A DNA stretch of 64,000 bases from CCMP332 sp040218795 (GCA_040218795.1 JAVJQT010000007.1:62001-126000); one strand, 5' to 3'; positions 42,591 through 52,466 are shown, numbered from the stretch's first letter. Notes: generated from the letters alone by a model not told the origin. Made by a program: numbers and translations.

Positions 42591-43985
42591 ATGAGCCACA
42601 GAATTGAAAAAGATACCATGGGAGAAGTTAAAGTACCTGCCGATAAATATTGGGGTGCGCAAACCCAGCGATCGCTTCAAAATTTTAAAATAGGCAATGA
42701 TAAAATGCCGATTGAAATCATTCGCGCATTTGCCATTCTCAAAAAGTCGGCGGCCCAAACGAATGCAGAATTGGGTGTTTTGGACAAGGCCAAAGCTGAT
42801 CTTATTTCCAAAGTCTGTGATGAAATACTGGAGGGAAAACTAGACGATCAGTTTCCATTGGTAGTATGGCAAACGGGCTCGGGAACCCAATCCAATATGA
42901 ATTGCAATGAGGTCATTGCCAATAGAGCGCATGTATTACAAGGTGGTCAACTCAGCGATGAAAAAAAATCGGTACACCCCAATGACGATGTCAATAAATC
43001 CCAATCTTCCAACGACACCTTTCCTACGGCCATGCATATTGCCGGCTATGAAATGGTAGTAAAGACTACTATTCCAAAAGTTAAAAAACTAAGAGATACG
43101 CTGGATAAAAAGTCAAAGGCCTTCGAAAAAGTAGTTAAGATAGGCCGCACGCATTTCATGGATGCCACACCTTTGACCTTAGGTCAGGAATTTTCCGGTT
43201 ATGTCTCACAGCTGGATCACGGTTTAAAAGCATTAGACAATACCCTGGATCATTTATCCGAATTGGCTTTGGGTGGAACGGCTGTCGGAACGGGATTAAA
43301 TACGCCCAAAGGCTATGCGGAGCTGGTCGCTAAAAAAATTGCCGAACACTCAGGAAACCCACATCGAAGTGCTGAAAATAAATTTGAAGCCCTGGCGGCT
43401 CATGATGCAATCGTGGAAACTTCAGGGGCTCTAAAACAACTGGCCGTGAGTCTTATGAAAATTGGCAACGATATTAGAATGCTCGCTTCAGGCCCGAGGT
43501 CCGGAATAGGTGAACTATTAATTCCCGAAAATGAACCCGGTTCATCCATAATGCCCGGAAAGGTAAACCCCACACAGTGCGAAGCATTGACCATGGTTTG
43601 TGCGCAGGTGATTGGTCTGGATATGGCGATTTCGGTAGGCGGCTCCACAGGGCATTTTGAACTGAATGTGTTTAAGCCCATGATGATTTTTAATATGCTT
43701 AATCAGGCCAGATTAATAGGAGATGCCTGTGAATCTTTTAATGATAATTGCGCCATTGGCATTGAACCCAATCATGCGGAAATCAAAGACAAACTGGAAC
43801 GTTCGCTTATGTTGGTCACGGCATTAAATACACATATCGGCTATGAAAATGCAGCTAAAATCGCAAAAAAGGCGCATAAAGAGAACAAAACCCTTAGAGA
43901 AGCGGCCATTGAACTCGGGTTATTAAGCTCGGAGCAATTCGATGAATGGGTGGTACCTGAAAACATGACCGGTGGTTTAAAATAA
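42591..43985 (+). CDS. fumC: Fumarate hydratase class II
   Basis: The 464-residue protein is usual for the family. It has GEVKVPADKYWGAQTQRS near the N-terminus, the substrate region SGTQSNMNCNEV, SSNDTFPTAMHIA, and the fumarase/aspartase signature GSSIMPGKVNP. It interconverts fumarate and malate in the TCA cycle and is the oxygen-stable, iron-independent type, in keeping with nearby peroxide-defence genes. I prefer fumarase over aspartase because of GRTHFMDATPLTLGQEFSGY, typical of FumC, and the 464-residue length. Confidence 0.96.
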   Translation: MSHRIEKDTMGEVKVPADKYWGAQTQRSLQNFKIGNDKMPIEIIRAFAILKKSAAQTNAELGVLDKAKADLISKVCDEILEGKLDDQFPLVVWQTGSGTQSNMNCNEVIANRAHVLQGGQLSDEKKSVHPNDDVNKSQSSNDTFPTAMHIAGYEMVVKTTIPKVKKLRDTLDKKSKAFEKVVKIGRTHFMDATPLTLGQEFSGYVSQLDHGLKALDNTLDHLSELALGGTAVGTGLNTPKGYAELVAKKIAEHSGNPHRSAENKFEALAAHDAIVETSGALKQLAVSLMKIGNDIRMLASGPRSGIGELLIPENEPGSSIMPGKVNPTQCEALTMVCAQVIGLDMAISVGGSTGHFELNVFKPMMIFNMLNQARLIGDACESFNDNCAIGIEPNHAEIKDKLERSLMLVTALNTHIGYENAAKIAKKAHKENKTLREAAIELGLLSSEQFDEWVVPENMTGGLK

Positions 43986-44050
43986 CGGAATAAGGTATTT
44001 TCCGTATTATTATGTCATAAAAATTAATTATTAAGCTAATTATTAAAGCT

Positions 44051-44662
44051 ATGAGAGTATTATTTATCGTGTTTGCCCTACTTTTTTCTACCCTTTATGT
44101 AAGCGCTCAGGAGGAATTGAGCCCCAAAGAATTAAAAAAACTCATGAAGGAGTGGAAAAAGAAAAAGAAAAGGATGGGACCTGATGAATTTAAGGAATTG
44201 GTTGAATCCAATGAAAAAATGAAATCTCAGATCACAATGATGAGAGCAGATCTTGAAGATGCTCAAAACCAATTGGAGGCAAAAAACGACGAAATTTCTG
44301 ATCTGAAAAGCAAAAACAAATCGCTACAGGCCAGAATAACACAAATGCAGAATGAGAAACCAAAGGGTGTCCCAGGTTTTGCAGTAGGAAATCCCAATGA
44401 AGGTATCGTTTTCAAGGTGCAAATTGGGGCCTTTAAAAATAAGGATTTGAGTAAATTTATTGACAATAACCCCAATTTTTCCGGCGATGAAGATGGGGGT
44501 ATGAAGAAATATTCAATAGGTATTTTCCGCGATTACTGGGAAGCCGATGCATTTAAGAAATACCTTCGCGAAATGGGTGTCAAAGATGCCTGGATCGTTT
44601 CATACAAAGACGGTCAGAGAGTGGACATAAAAGATGTACTCGAAGGTGTAGTTGAAAATTAA
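44051..44662 (+). CDS. Secreted coiled-coil protein with SPOR-like C-terminal domain
   Basis: The 203-residue product has a signal peptide ending at VSAQ (about 20). A basic, Lys-rich segment follows (KKLMKEWKKKKKRMG), then a coiled coil (about 50-100), a short linker, and a C-terminal domain (about 115-203) with FKVQIGAFKNKDLSKF and DYWEADAFKKYLREMGVKDAWIV, which is SPOR-like in pattern. SPOR domains bind denuded peptidoglycan, so a periplasmic cell-wall role is likely. It is convergent with oxyR and ends at a shared hairpin. Confidence 0.75.
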   Translation: MRVLFIVFALLFSTLYVSAQEELSPKELKKLMKEWKKKKKRMGPDEFKELVESNEKMKSQITMMRADLEDAQNQLEAKNDEISDLKSKNKSLQARITQMQNEKPKGVPGFAVGNPNEGIVFKVQIGAFKNKDLSKFIDNNPNFSGDEDGGMKKYSIGIFRDYWEADAFKKYLREMGVKDAWIVSYKDGQRVDIKDVLEGVVEN

Positions 44663-44682
44663 TTCATCATTAAGTGATTTAG

Positions 44683-44713
44683 AAGCCCGAATTTCAAAAT
44701 TTGGGCTTTTTTT
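44683..44713. terminator. Terminator between the SPOR-like gene and convergent oxyR
   Basis: AGCCCGAATTT (44684-44694) pairs with AAATTTGGGCT (44697-44707 approx.) with one G-T wobble and a T-run after it on the plus strand. It overlaps the end of oxyR by about 2 bp. Confidence 0.7.
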
Positions 44714-45641
44714 ATTTCCAATCCATTTCCACAATTGTTTGCTTTTCCAAAAAGCGGGCAGGAACTACTTTTTGAATGATCTCTTTTAATCGGTCGATCA
44801 CGGTTTGCTTGAAATAACTGCTGTGGACAACAATGCTGACTTCCCGCACGGGTTCGGGATTTGAAAAGCGTTTAATATGCACCGAATTCAATTCATTGAT
44901 CACCGACATTTCCGGAACGAGCGTATAACCAACGCCATTTTGAACCAGATTTTTTAAGGCTTCTATTGATCCGGATTGATAATCAAATCCTATTGAAGAC
45001 TTGTTTTTAGCACCTTTGCAAATGGAAAGGGCCTGATCCCTGAAACAATGCCCTTCATCCAAAACCAATACTTCGCTTGGATCGAGATCTTCAGCCAATA
45101 ATAGTTTTTCATCCTGAAAGCGATGACTTTCTGGCAAATACAAAAGAAAGGGCTCATAAAAGACCGGAAATTCCCTGATAGAAGTTTCCTTTAAAGGCGT
45201 TACCAATAAACCAATATCAATAATTCCCTTTTCGAGTTGAGAAATAATTTGCGCAGTTTGCAGCTCCTGTATTTTTAAATGAACCCTGGGATTTTCTTTG
45301 ATAAACTGAGGTAGAAAATTGGGCAAAAGATAGGGGGCAAGCGTAGGAATAATACCTATTGTAAACTCTCCTTCCACCGATTCTTTTTCGTGATTTACAA
45401 ACTCTTTAAGCTGACGGGATTCACGCAAAATTTGTCTGGCTCTTGAAATTACTTCCTTGCCTATTTCAGTGGGCTGCAGTGGTTTTTTATCGCGATCAAA
45501 TATTCTCACCCCGATCTCTTCTTCTAATTTTTTAACCTGCATGGTCAGATTGGGTTGAGACACAAAACAATGCTCTGCTGCATTAACATAATGCCGGTAT
45601 TCATCAAGCGCGACGATGTATTCAAATTGCTGTAAAGTCAT
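44712..45641 (-). CDS. oxyR: OxyR hydrogen peroxide-sensing LysR-type regulator
   Basis: The 309-residue protein has an N-terminal LysR helix-turn-helix (about 1-60, NAAEHCFVSQPNLTMQVKKLE) and a substrate-binding-type domain. The redox motif GHCFRDQALSIC gives C199 and C208, which are the same spacing and even the same numbers as the peroxide-sensing pair of E. coli OxyR. It should form a disulfide on peroxide exposure and activate katG, which is divergent with only 97 bp between the starts. It shares a terminator region with a convergent SPOR-like gene. Confidence 0.95.
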   Translation of the reverse strand: MTLQQFEYIVALDEYRHYVNAAEHCFVSQPNLTMQVKKLEEEIGVRIFDRDKKPLQPTEIGKEVISRARQILRESRQLKEFVNHEKESVEGEFTIGIIPTLAPYLLPNFLPQFIKENPRVHLKIQELQTAQIISQLEKGIIDIGLLVTPLKETSIREFPVFYEPFLLYLPESHRFQDEKLLLAEDLDPSEVLVLDEGHCFRDQALSICKGAKNKSSIGFDYQSGSIEALKNLVQNGVGYTLVPEMSVINELNSVHIKRFSNPEPVREVSIVVHSSYFKQTVIDRLKEIIQKVVPARFLEKQTIVEMDWK

Positions 45642-45700
45642 ATAATTATTTATTATACAATTATAAGAATTATTGATTTGAATAATAAGAAAGATTTTAT
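45642..45700. promoter_or_regulatory. Candidate OxyR operator in the oxyR-katG intergenic region
   Basis: The 97-bp divergent spacer holds overlapping AT-rich dyads: ATAAT-N5-ATTAT at 45642-45656 and CAAT-N10-ATTG at 45658-45675. They resemble the widely spaced ATAG/CTAT-type dyads of OxyR sites only loosely. Placement between the two promoters is what supports the call. Confidence 0.35.
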
Positions 45701-45738
45701 CAGCTTAGAGCAGAATTCAAGCATTAAACAAAAACAAC

Positions 45739-47976
45739 ATGGAAAATAACGGACATCCCAGTACTACTTCTTACGATATTAACGACGCGGCAAAATGCCC
45801 ATATATCGGTGGTACTCTAAAAGGCAGTGCCGGAAAAGGCCCTCGAAATCAGGATTGGTGGCCCAAGCAATTAAACCTTAATATTCTTCGACAGCATTCT
45901 TATTTATCAAACCCAATGGATGAGGGTTTTAATTATGCCGAAGAGTTCAAAAAACTTGATCTGAAAGCATTAAAAAAAGATCTCTACGATCTTATGACCG
46001 ACTCGCAGGATTGGTGGCCGGCAGATTATGGCCATTATGGCCCATTTTTTATCAGAATGGCCTGGCACAGTGCCGGTACCTATAGAATTCAGGATGGCCG
46101 TGGTGGCGGTGGCACGGGAACACAGAGATTTGCACCCTTGAACAGCTGGCCGGATAATGCCAATCTGGATAAGGCCAGACTCCTTCTTTGGCCTATCAAA
46201 CAGAAATACGGAAACAAAATATCCTGGGCGGACCTGATGATTTTGGCAGGGAATTGTGCCCTTGAAGATATGGGACTGAAGACATTTGGTTTCGGTGGCG
46301 GCCGTGAGGATGTCTGGGAACCCGAAGAAGATATTTATTGGGGTCCGGAAGCGGAATGGCTTGGTGATAAAAGGTATAGCGGAGACAGGGAACTTGAGAA
46401 TCCTTTGGGTGCAGTTCAGATGGGTTTAATCTATGTGAATCCCGAAGGACCCAACGGAAAACCCGACCCCAAAGCAGCTGCACAAGATATAAGGGAAACC
46501 TTTGGCCGAATGGCGATGAACGATGAGGAAACCGTAGCACTTATTGCAGGTGGTCATACTTTTGGTAAAACCCATGGCGCAGCAGATCCGGGCAAATACG
46601 TAGGGCCCGAACCTGCAGGTGCAAGCATCGCAGAACAAAATACGGGTTGGCACAATAGCTACGAAAGTGGAAAAGGAGAACATACCATTACAAGTGGTCT
46701 TGAAGGCGCATGGACAACTACACCGACAAAATGGAGCAATAACTATTTTGAAAATCTCTTCGGATACGATTGGGAATTGACCAAAAGTCCCGCGGGTGCT
46801 TACCAGTGGAAGCCAAAAGGCGGAGCCGGTGAAGGTTTAGTTCCTGATGCTCACAATTCGGAGAAAAAACACGCACCATTTATGTTGACCACAGACCTGG
46901 CATTACGTGAAGATCCGGCTTATGAAAAGATTTCAAGACATTTTTATGAAAATCCGGATGTATTTGCCGATGCTTTTGCCAGAGCCTGGTACAAATTGAC
47001 GCACAGGGATATGGGGCCAATTGTACGTTATCTTGGATCAGAGGTGCCTAAGGAAGAACTGATCTGGCAGGATCCTATACCAAGTGTAAATCACGAAGTG
47101 GTTAATGATTCGGATGTGGAAAACTTAAAGAGCAAAATACTTGCCTCGGGTTTAAGCGTTTCTGAACTTGTTTCAACTGCATGGGCTTCAGCCTCTACTT
47201 TCAGGGGATCTGATAAAAGAGGAGGTGCCAACGGAGCAAGATTAAGATTAGCGCCTCAAAATGGATGGGAAGTGAATAATCCATCTCAATTATCAAAAGT
47301 TCTGGACAAACTGGAAAGCGTACAAAATGATTTTAACAATGCACAGTCCGGTAAAAAGAAAATTTCATTAGCCGACATGATCGTTCTCGGTGGTTGTGCT
47401 GCTGTAGAAAAAGCGGCAAAAGATGCCGGTCATAATTTCAAAGTACCTTTTAATCCCGGACGTGCGGATGCTTCTCAGGAGCAAACAGATATTGAGGGTT
47501 TTGAAGCTCTTGAACCAGCAGCCGATGGATTCAGGAATTATTTTGCACCAAAACACAAAGTAGCAGCAGAAGATATGCTGGTTGACAAAGCTCAGTTATT
47601 GACTTTGACTGCTCCTGAAATGTCTGTCCTGATTGCAGGTATGCGTGTTTTAGATACAAATTTTGACGGCTCAAAACATGGGGTTTTCACAAAACATCCG
47701 GGTAAACTGAGCAATGACTTTTTTGTTAATCTTTTGGATTTAAATATCACATGGAAAGCGACTTCTGATAAAGAAGAAGCATTTGAAGGATCGGATCGTA
47801 ATAGCGGTGAAGTAAAATGGACAGGAACGAGAGTCGATTTGATTTTTGGTTCTAATTCTGAACTTCGCGGAATTGCCGAACTCTATGCGCAAAGTGATTC
47901 AAAAGAAAAGTTTGTTAAGGATTTCGCGGCGGCCTGGGCCAAAGTAATGGACCTTGATCGTTTTGATTTGAACTAA
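45739..47976 (+). CDS. katG: Catalase-peroxidase
   Basis: The 745-residue protein has both peroxidase-like halves. Distal residues R106, W109 and H110 are in RMAWHSAGTYR; the Met-Tyr-Trp crosslink needed for catalase activity is complete as W109, Y232 (LIYVNPEGP) and M258 (GRMAMND); the haem ligand is H273 (GGHTFGKTHG). There is no signal peptide, so it acts in the cytoplasm, breaking down peroxide. Regulation by the divergent oxyR is expected. A strong terminator follows. Confidence 0.98.
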   Translation: MENNGHPSTTSYDINDAAKCPYIGGTLKGSAGKGPRNQDWWPKQLNLNILRQHSYLSNPMDEGFNYAEEFKKLDLKALKKDLYDLMTDSQDWWPADYGHYGPFFIRMAWHSAGTYRIQDGRGGGGTGTQRFAPLNSWPDNANLDKARLLLWPIKQKYGNKISWADLMILAGNCALEDMGLKTFGFGGGREDVWEPEEDIYWGPEAEWLGDKRYSGDRELENPLGAVQMGLIYVNPEGPNGKPDPKAAAQDIRETFGRMAMNDEETVALIAGGHTFGKTHGAADPGKYVGPEPAGASIAEQNTGWHNSYESGKGEHTITSGLEGAWTTTPTKWSNNYFENLFGYDWELTKSPAGAYQWKPKGGAGEGLVPDAHNSEKKHAPFMLTTDLALREDPAYEKISRHFYENPDVFADAFARAWYKLTHRDMGPIVRYLGSEVPKEELIWQDPIPSVNHEVVNDSDVENLKSKILASGLSVSELVSTAWASASTFRGSDKRGGANGARLRLAPQNGWEVNNPSQLSKVLDKLESVQNDFNNAQSGKKKISLADMIVLGGCAAVEKAAKDAGHNFKVPFNPGRADASQEQTDIEGFEALEPAADGFRNYFAPKHKVAAEDMLVDKAQLLTLTAPEMSVLIAGMRVLDTNFDGSKHGVFTKHPGKLSNDFFVNLLDLNITWKATSDKEEAFEGSDRNSGEVKWTGTRVDLIFGSNSELRGIAELYAQSDSKEKFVKDFAAAWAKVMDLDRFDLN

Positions 47977-47997
47977 TTAATTTTTTTGAATCAATTG

Positions 47998-48027
47998 AAA
48001 AGGCGGCTAAAAAACCGCCTTTTTTTA
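47998..48027. terminator. Terminator after katG, shared with the convergent gene
   Basis: AAAAGGCGG (47998-48006) pairs perfectly with CCGCCTTTT (48015-48023), with a long T-run on the plus strand and an A-run before the stem, so it should work in both directions. Confidence 0.8.
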
Positions 48028-48045
48028 TTTATATGGAATTCGCAC

Positions 48046-48573
48046 TTATTCCTTTCTAACGTATTTATATTCATTCCTTTTTATCCACTTATCGGAGCTA
48101 TCAAAATTTACTTCTTTTCTAATGGAGAAGTTCGATGAATCAAAAGTATACACTGTTCTGATTAGGGCTTTTTTGTTATCATCTTTAGCCGGGTATTCCA
48201 CGGCAATTTCAGTTTGATTATTTGCAAGCTTCTTTTTCGTTTTTATCGTCTTTTTGTTGATCTGTGTTCCATCTTTCGATAATCTCATATTATACTTATC
48301 GTTTGCTTTGGGTTCTTTTGGATAAATATTTGAAAGCACAAGTTGATTTTCATTAGAACCCTTTTCAACAATTAAGTCCGCGGGCATTGTATAGGGATTT
48401 TTGGATTTGTAATCAATGTAAGTCAGTGTTCCAGTCCATTGACCGATAATAATGTTCAATTCTTCAGGGCTTACTTTTGAATTTAAGACCTCTTGTACTC
48501 TTTCCTGTCCATAATTTTTTTGAGGGATAATAAATGTGAACAGAGCCAAAAAGGGGATTAAAATATATTTCAT
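48046..48573 (-). CDS. Secreted protein of unknown function
   Basis: The 175-residue product has a signal peptide (about 1-22, FIIPQKNYGQ). The body resembles a lipocalin-like beta-barrel in strand order (LNIIIGQWTGTLTYIDYKSKN, then ADLIVEKGSNENQLVLSNIYP and IRTVYTFDSSNFSIRKEV), but I cannot assign a family. It is single-gene, between katG (convergent) and the tryptophanase gene (72 bp upstream on the same strand). Confidence 0.72.
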   Translation of the reverse strand: MKYILIPFLALFTFIIPQKNYGQERVQEVLNSKVSPEELNIIIGQWTGTLTYIDYKSKNPYTMPADLIVEKGSNENQLVLSNIYPKEPKANDKYNMRLSKDGTQINKKTIKTKKKLANNQTEIAVEYPAKDDNKKALIRTVYTFDSSNFSIRKEVNFDSSDKWIKRNEYKYVRKE

Positions 48574-48645
48574 AATTGATTTTATAATGCCCTTAAATGT
48601 ATCAATTATGTTTTAAAACGATTTCTTATAATTTCCAAAATGTGT

Positions 48646-50025
48646 TTATGAATGCTCAAAATGCGCCGTAAAATGTCTTAAAAATGGCTGTTCATAGACG
48701 ATTTTTAATCCGGTAGTTTTCTCTCTTTTCTGCATTATTTTTTCAAACACTTCAATTACAAAATCCATATGACTTTGAGTATACACCCGCCGTGGTATTG
48801 CCAATCGCACCAATTCCATTGCAGCCGGAATGAGTTCGTGTCTTTTATTGTATTTACCAAACATCACAGAACCGATTTCCACTGCTCTGATTCCCCCTTC
48901 TACATATAACTCGCATACCAAAGCCTGGCCGGGATAATGATCCAAAGGAATTTGCGGATAGAGTGCTTTTGCATCGATATAAACCGCATGTCCACCGGTG
49001 GGTTCCATAATCGGAACTCCCATTTTTTTTAATCGATCACCGAGATAGGCAATGCTTCGAATGCGGTAATGCAAATAATCGTGTTCAAAAACTTCATTCA
49101 AGCCTGTTGCAATTGCTTCCATATCCCTGCCCGACAATCCGCCGTAAGTGGTAAATCCTTCTGTGATAATTAACAGGTTTTGAAGTTTTTCATTGAGTTC
49201 ATCGTCATTGAAAGCCAGAAATCCTCCCATATTTACAAGGGCATCTTTTTTGGCGCTCATTATGGTGCCGTCTGCCAGGGAAAACATTTCGCGTGCTATT
49301 TCTTTATAAGGGACATTCTTAAATTCCTTTTCTCTTTTCTTTATGAAATAACTGTTTTCAGCAATTCTGCAGCTATCCAGGAAAAATTTCACCCCATATT
49401 TTTTACAAATTTCTGATATGGCTCTGGTGTTTTCCATGCTCACAGGCTGACCTCCACCGCTGTTATTGGTTACGGTAAGCACCACAGCACCAATGTTTTC
49501 GGGTGACTTTTCTTTAATAAACTTTTCAAGCCTGGCGATATCCATATTTCCCTTAAATGGATGGTACAAGGATGGCTCGCTGTTTTCGCTTATGGGAATA
49601 TCAATGCCCTCTGCTCCCGAAAATTCAATATTTGCTCTTGTGGTGTCAAACAGAGTATTGCTAATAAAAACCTTTCCCTTTCCACCCAGATAACCGTACA
49701 ATATTCGTTCGGCCGCCCTGCCCTGATGGGTAGGTAAAATATGTTTGTATCCACTTAAGTCTAAGATAGTATCTCGCATCCTTATCCAGGAACGAGCTCC
49801 CGCATAAGATTCATCTCCGCGCATCATTCCGGCCCACTGTTCTGAACTCATGGCGGAGGTACCACTATCGGTGAGAAGGTCAATGATCACCTTATCGCTT
49901 TCGAGAAGAAATGGATTATAATACGCTTCTTTTAGATATTTAATTCTCTCCTCACGGCTTGTTAATTTTATTGATTCAACCGTCTTAATTTTAAAGGGTT
50001 CGAAAATCGTATTGAAGCCTTCCAT
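48646..50025 (-). CDS. tnaA: Tryptophanase
   Basis: The 459-residue PLP enzyme belongs to the tryptophanase/tyrosine phenol-lyase family. The PLP lysine is in MSAKKDALVN, most likely K260, and the Asp/Arg cofactor contacts are in FFLDSCRIAENSYF. I choose tryptophanase over tyrosine phenol-lyase because of CELYVEGGIRAVEIGS and the C-terminal LRHFTA with H451, which matches the tryptophanase His463 region of E. coli; the phenol-lyases have RFFTA there. It cleaves tryptophan to indole, pyruvate and ammonia. No tryptophan permease or tnaC-like leader is next to it. Confidence 0.88.
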   Translation of the reverse strand: MEGFNTIFEPFKIKTVESIKLTSREERIKYLKEAYYNPFLLESDKVIIDLLTDSGTSAMSSEQWAGMMRGDESYAGARSWIRMRDTILDLSGYKHILPTHQGRAAERILYGYLGGKGKVFISNTLFDTTRANIEFSGAEGIDIPISENSEPSLYHPFKGNMDIARLEKFIKEKSPENIGAVVLTVTNNSGGGQPVSMENTRAISEICKKYGVKFFLDSCRIAENSYFIKKREKEFKNVPYKEIAREMFSLADGTIMSAKKDALVNMGGFLAFNDDELNEKLQNLLIITEGFTTYGGLSGRDMEAIATGLNEVFEHDYLHYRIRSIAYLGDRLKKMGVPIMEPTGGHAVYIDAKALYPQIPLDHYPGQALVCELYVEGGIRAVEIGSVMFGKYNKRHELIPAAMELVRLAIPRRVYTQSHMDFVIEVFEKIMQKREKTTGLKIVYEQPFLRHFTAHFEHS

Positions 50026-50128
50026 TTTTATTTTTATACAAATGTGAAAGCTTGAGAAGAATTAAAATATGATGAAAATCGTCTTTTTTACTGTGCTTGA
50101 TAAAAAGATCTGTTGAGAATCTTTTCCC

Positions 50129-51034
50129 TCAATTTAAGCCGAGCATGGCCCGGTAAACTGAATCAGCTACTGAGTTTTTATTCCAGTAGTCCAGCATTAT
50201 TGTTTCTTTCAAAGTAGCGGTCGTGGTAAGATTTTCTGTTTCAGCACCTTCATTATTTAAGTAAGTTTCGGTCCAGCCCAAAATTTTAAAAGGCGGATCA
50301 GAACTAAAGTCGATGCTCAGGGAGCGATCTTCATATTCCAGTGTATAGGTGTTTATCTTATTGCTTTTTTGAAGTTTTGCCCTGGCCCGGACTATTTCAT
50401 TTTTCTTATGTTTCAATCTTATGAACTGCGTTGAAGGATAAATTTCAAGATTTCCCTCAGGCAGGTTTCCGCTTTGCAATCGTATTAAATTCCAGATCTC
50501 ATCTTCGAGCAATACTTTTTTAATTTCTGTTTGTTTATCGCCCTCTGACTCAAAATAGGAAAACTGTTCTATTCTGTATTTGTCTTTATCAAGATTCAAC
50601 TGCATGAAGGTATGCCCACACCAATCCTGGTTGGTGGTGCTCACTTTTAAAGTATTTGAATATTCATTTTGATTTATTGGCGTGAACACGGAAGACATCA
50701 AAGAGTATGGGTATATTCCTGTGCTGAATTTTTTAGTAAAGTTTAATTTCAAAACATTGGTGCTGGGGGAATTTGCCGGCCGATCTGCTTTAACTTGTTT
50801 TTCGGTGTTAAATGGTTCTGAAACAAAAATTAATACGGCATGTCCTTTATGTATTTCACCGTATCTCGATTGTTTTAAATCATAAGAATTCAATTCGGCT
50901 TTTCCCTGATACCAATAATTCATATCGACAGTGGTAATGCCCGAAGAGGGGCTGTTTTCTTTATTGCTGCCGGCTTCACCATTGGTACAGGATACCATTA
51001 CTAAAGAAAATAATATGTAAATAAGTGTTTTCAT
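50129..51034 (-). CDS. Lipoprotein of unknown function
   Basis: The 301-residue product has a lipobox Cys at residue 16 (LVMVSC), followed by a Ser/Asn-rich tether and a beta-rich body (about 35-300) with YWYQGKAELNSYDLKQSRYGEIHKGH near the start. I recall that homologues in Bacteroidota databases carry a misleading septum-formation (Maf) name, but no Maf nucleotide pyrophosphatase motif is present. The function is unknown. The gene stands alone, with no obvious operon partner. Confidence 0.78.
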   Translation of the reverse strand: MKTLIYILFSLVMVSCTNGEAGSNKENSPSSGITTVDMNYWYQGKAELNSYDLKQSRYGEIHKGHAVLIFVSEPFNTEKQVKADRPANSPSTNVLKLNFTKKFSTGIYPYSLMSSVFTPINQNEYSNTLKVSTTNQDWCGHTFMQLNLDKDKYRIEQFSYFESEGDKQTEIKKVLLEDEIWNLIRLQSGNLPEGNLEIYPSTQFIRLKHKKNEIVRARAKLQKSNKINTYTLEYEDRSLSIDFSSDPPFKILGWTETYLNNEGAETENLTTTATLKETIMLDYWNKNSVADSVYRAMLGLN

Positions 51035-51128
51035 GATTCTACTTTAGTATACAATGATTCTTTTGAAAAATATGTTTAAAAATTTGACGTGGATTGCAAA
51101 AATGTCAGCTTGATTACATGAAAATGGA

Positions 51129-52403
51129 CTATTTTCTCTTTTTTTTCTTTTTGCCGAATCGTTTTTCTTGGTTTTTCTCGTGAAATGCGCCTTTAAAATC
51201 CGGATCTCTTTTTCTTTTCAAATAATCCAGTTCACGCTTGATGACCTGTTGCTCTTCAAATGGCGTTTCGGTCATTTCCACTTCATTTGGCCAGGCTAAT
51301 TCCGGAATTCGCATTTTAATCATTTTTTCAATTTCGCCTAAATGCCATTGCTCGGCTTCATCAGCAAAGGTAATTGCCCAACCTTTATTTTGAGCCCTTC
51401 CTGTTCTCCCAATACGATGTACATAGTCTTCATACATGATCGGCACATTGAAATTGATAACGGCTTCCACATCGGAAATATCAATCCCCCTGGCGCTGAC
51501 ATCGGTGGCCACCAATATTCTTATTTCATTGTTTTTAAATGCATTGATTGAATTTATACGGGTGTTCTGTCCTTTATTGGCATGAATAACCCTTACTTCT
51601 TCATTCAGTTTTCTCTGAATAAACTTAAACACATCATCCGCAGATTTCTTGGTTCTGCAAAAAACAATGACTTTTCCTTCGGAGTATTTTTTTTCCAGTA
51701 AATATGAAAGCAGATTGATTTTGCTTCGAATATTTGGTGCCCGGTAAAAAACCTGGGAAACGGTTTCTGCCGGAGTTGCCTGTGGGCTGATTTCTATCCT
51801 ATGTGGAAATTCCACGAAATCTGAAGCAATTCTTTCAACGGCCTCTGACATGGTGGCGGAAAACAACATGCATTGTTTTTTCATGGGAACCAACTCCAGA
51901 ATTCTATTGATTTGCGGCATAAATCCCATGTCCATAACCCGGTCGGCTTCATCCAAAACTAGCATTTTAATTTGCTTTAGATTAATTCCATTTTTTTTAG
52001 AAATGTCCAGCAACCTTCCCGGCGTGGCAACGAGAATATCCAGGCCTTTTTCAATGGCTTCAATTTGCGGATTGATGCCTGTGCCTCCATAAACGCCCAG
52101 ATGACGTAAATCAGTAAAGGCAGCAAATTCTTCAATTTCTTTGTCAATTTGAATGGCTAGTTCTCTTGTCGGAGCTAAAATGATTGCTCTGGGATCGTCA
52201 AATTGAGCGTAATTCAATTTCACTAGAATGGGCAAAAGATAGGCGGCCGTTTTACCGGTTCCGGTCTGGGCAATTCCTATGATATCCTGACCTCCTAAAA
52301 TAGAGGGAATGGCCTTTTGCTGTATTTCAGTTGGCTTTTGATAGCCTTTTGCAGCAATAGTTTTAAGTATTTGAGGATTGAGCTTGAGGTCTGTGAAATC
52401 CAT
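51129..52403 (-). CDS. DEAD-box RNA helicase (RhlE-like)
   Basis: I place the start at the ATG at 52403 (424 residues): it begins with the Q-motif region MDFTDLKLNPQILKTIAAKGYQKPTEIQ, while the ATG 30 bp upstream adds ten unrelated residues. All helicase motifs are present: AQTGTGKT, PTRELA, GGTG, TPGRL, DEAD (VLDEADRVMDMG), SAT, ARGID and HRIGRTGR. The C-terminus is short and basic (KKKKKRK), like RhlE. It unwinds RNA in ribosome assembly or decay, often in the cold. It is divergent from truA with 63 bp between starts. Confidence 0.94.
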   Translation of the reverse strand: MDFTDLKLNPQILKTIAAKGYQKPTEIQQKAIPSILGGQDIIGIAQTGTGKTAAYLLPILVKLNYAQFDDPRAIILAPTRELAIQIDKEIEEFAAFTDLRHLGVYGGTGINPQIEAIEKGLDILVATPGRLLDISKKNGINLKQIKMLVLDEADRVMDMGFMPQINRILELVPMKKQCMLFSATMSEAVERIASDFVEFPHRIEISPQATPAETVSQVFYRAPNIRSKINLLSYLLEKKYSEGKVIVFCRTKKSADDVFKFIQRKLNEEVRVIHANKGQNTRINSINAFKNNEIRILVATDVSARGIDISDVEAVINFNVPIMYEDYVHRIGRTGRAQNKGWAITFADEAEQWHLGEIEKMIKMRIPELAWPNEVEMTETPFEEQQVIKRELDYLKRKRDPDFKGAFHEKNQEKRFGKKKKKRK

Positions 52404-52466
52404 GTCTGGAACAAAGCTACATATTCTGTTCACCTTTTGATAAATACTGTCTTATTTTGCAAGGCA

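Noticed and set aside
50129..51034. Maf-type nucleotide pyrophosphatase
   Set aside because: The product is a lipoprotein without the Maf fold motifs; I recall the name only as a database annotation of similar proteins.
52317..52466. 50-residue N-terminal extension of TruA
   Set aside because: It lies inside the divergent helicase gene and its promoter region; TruA proteins begin at MKYALQLAYKG.
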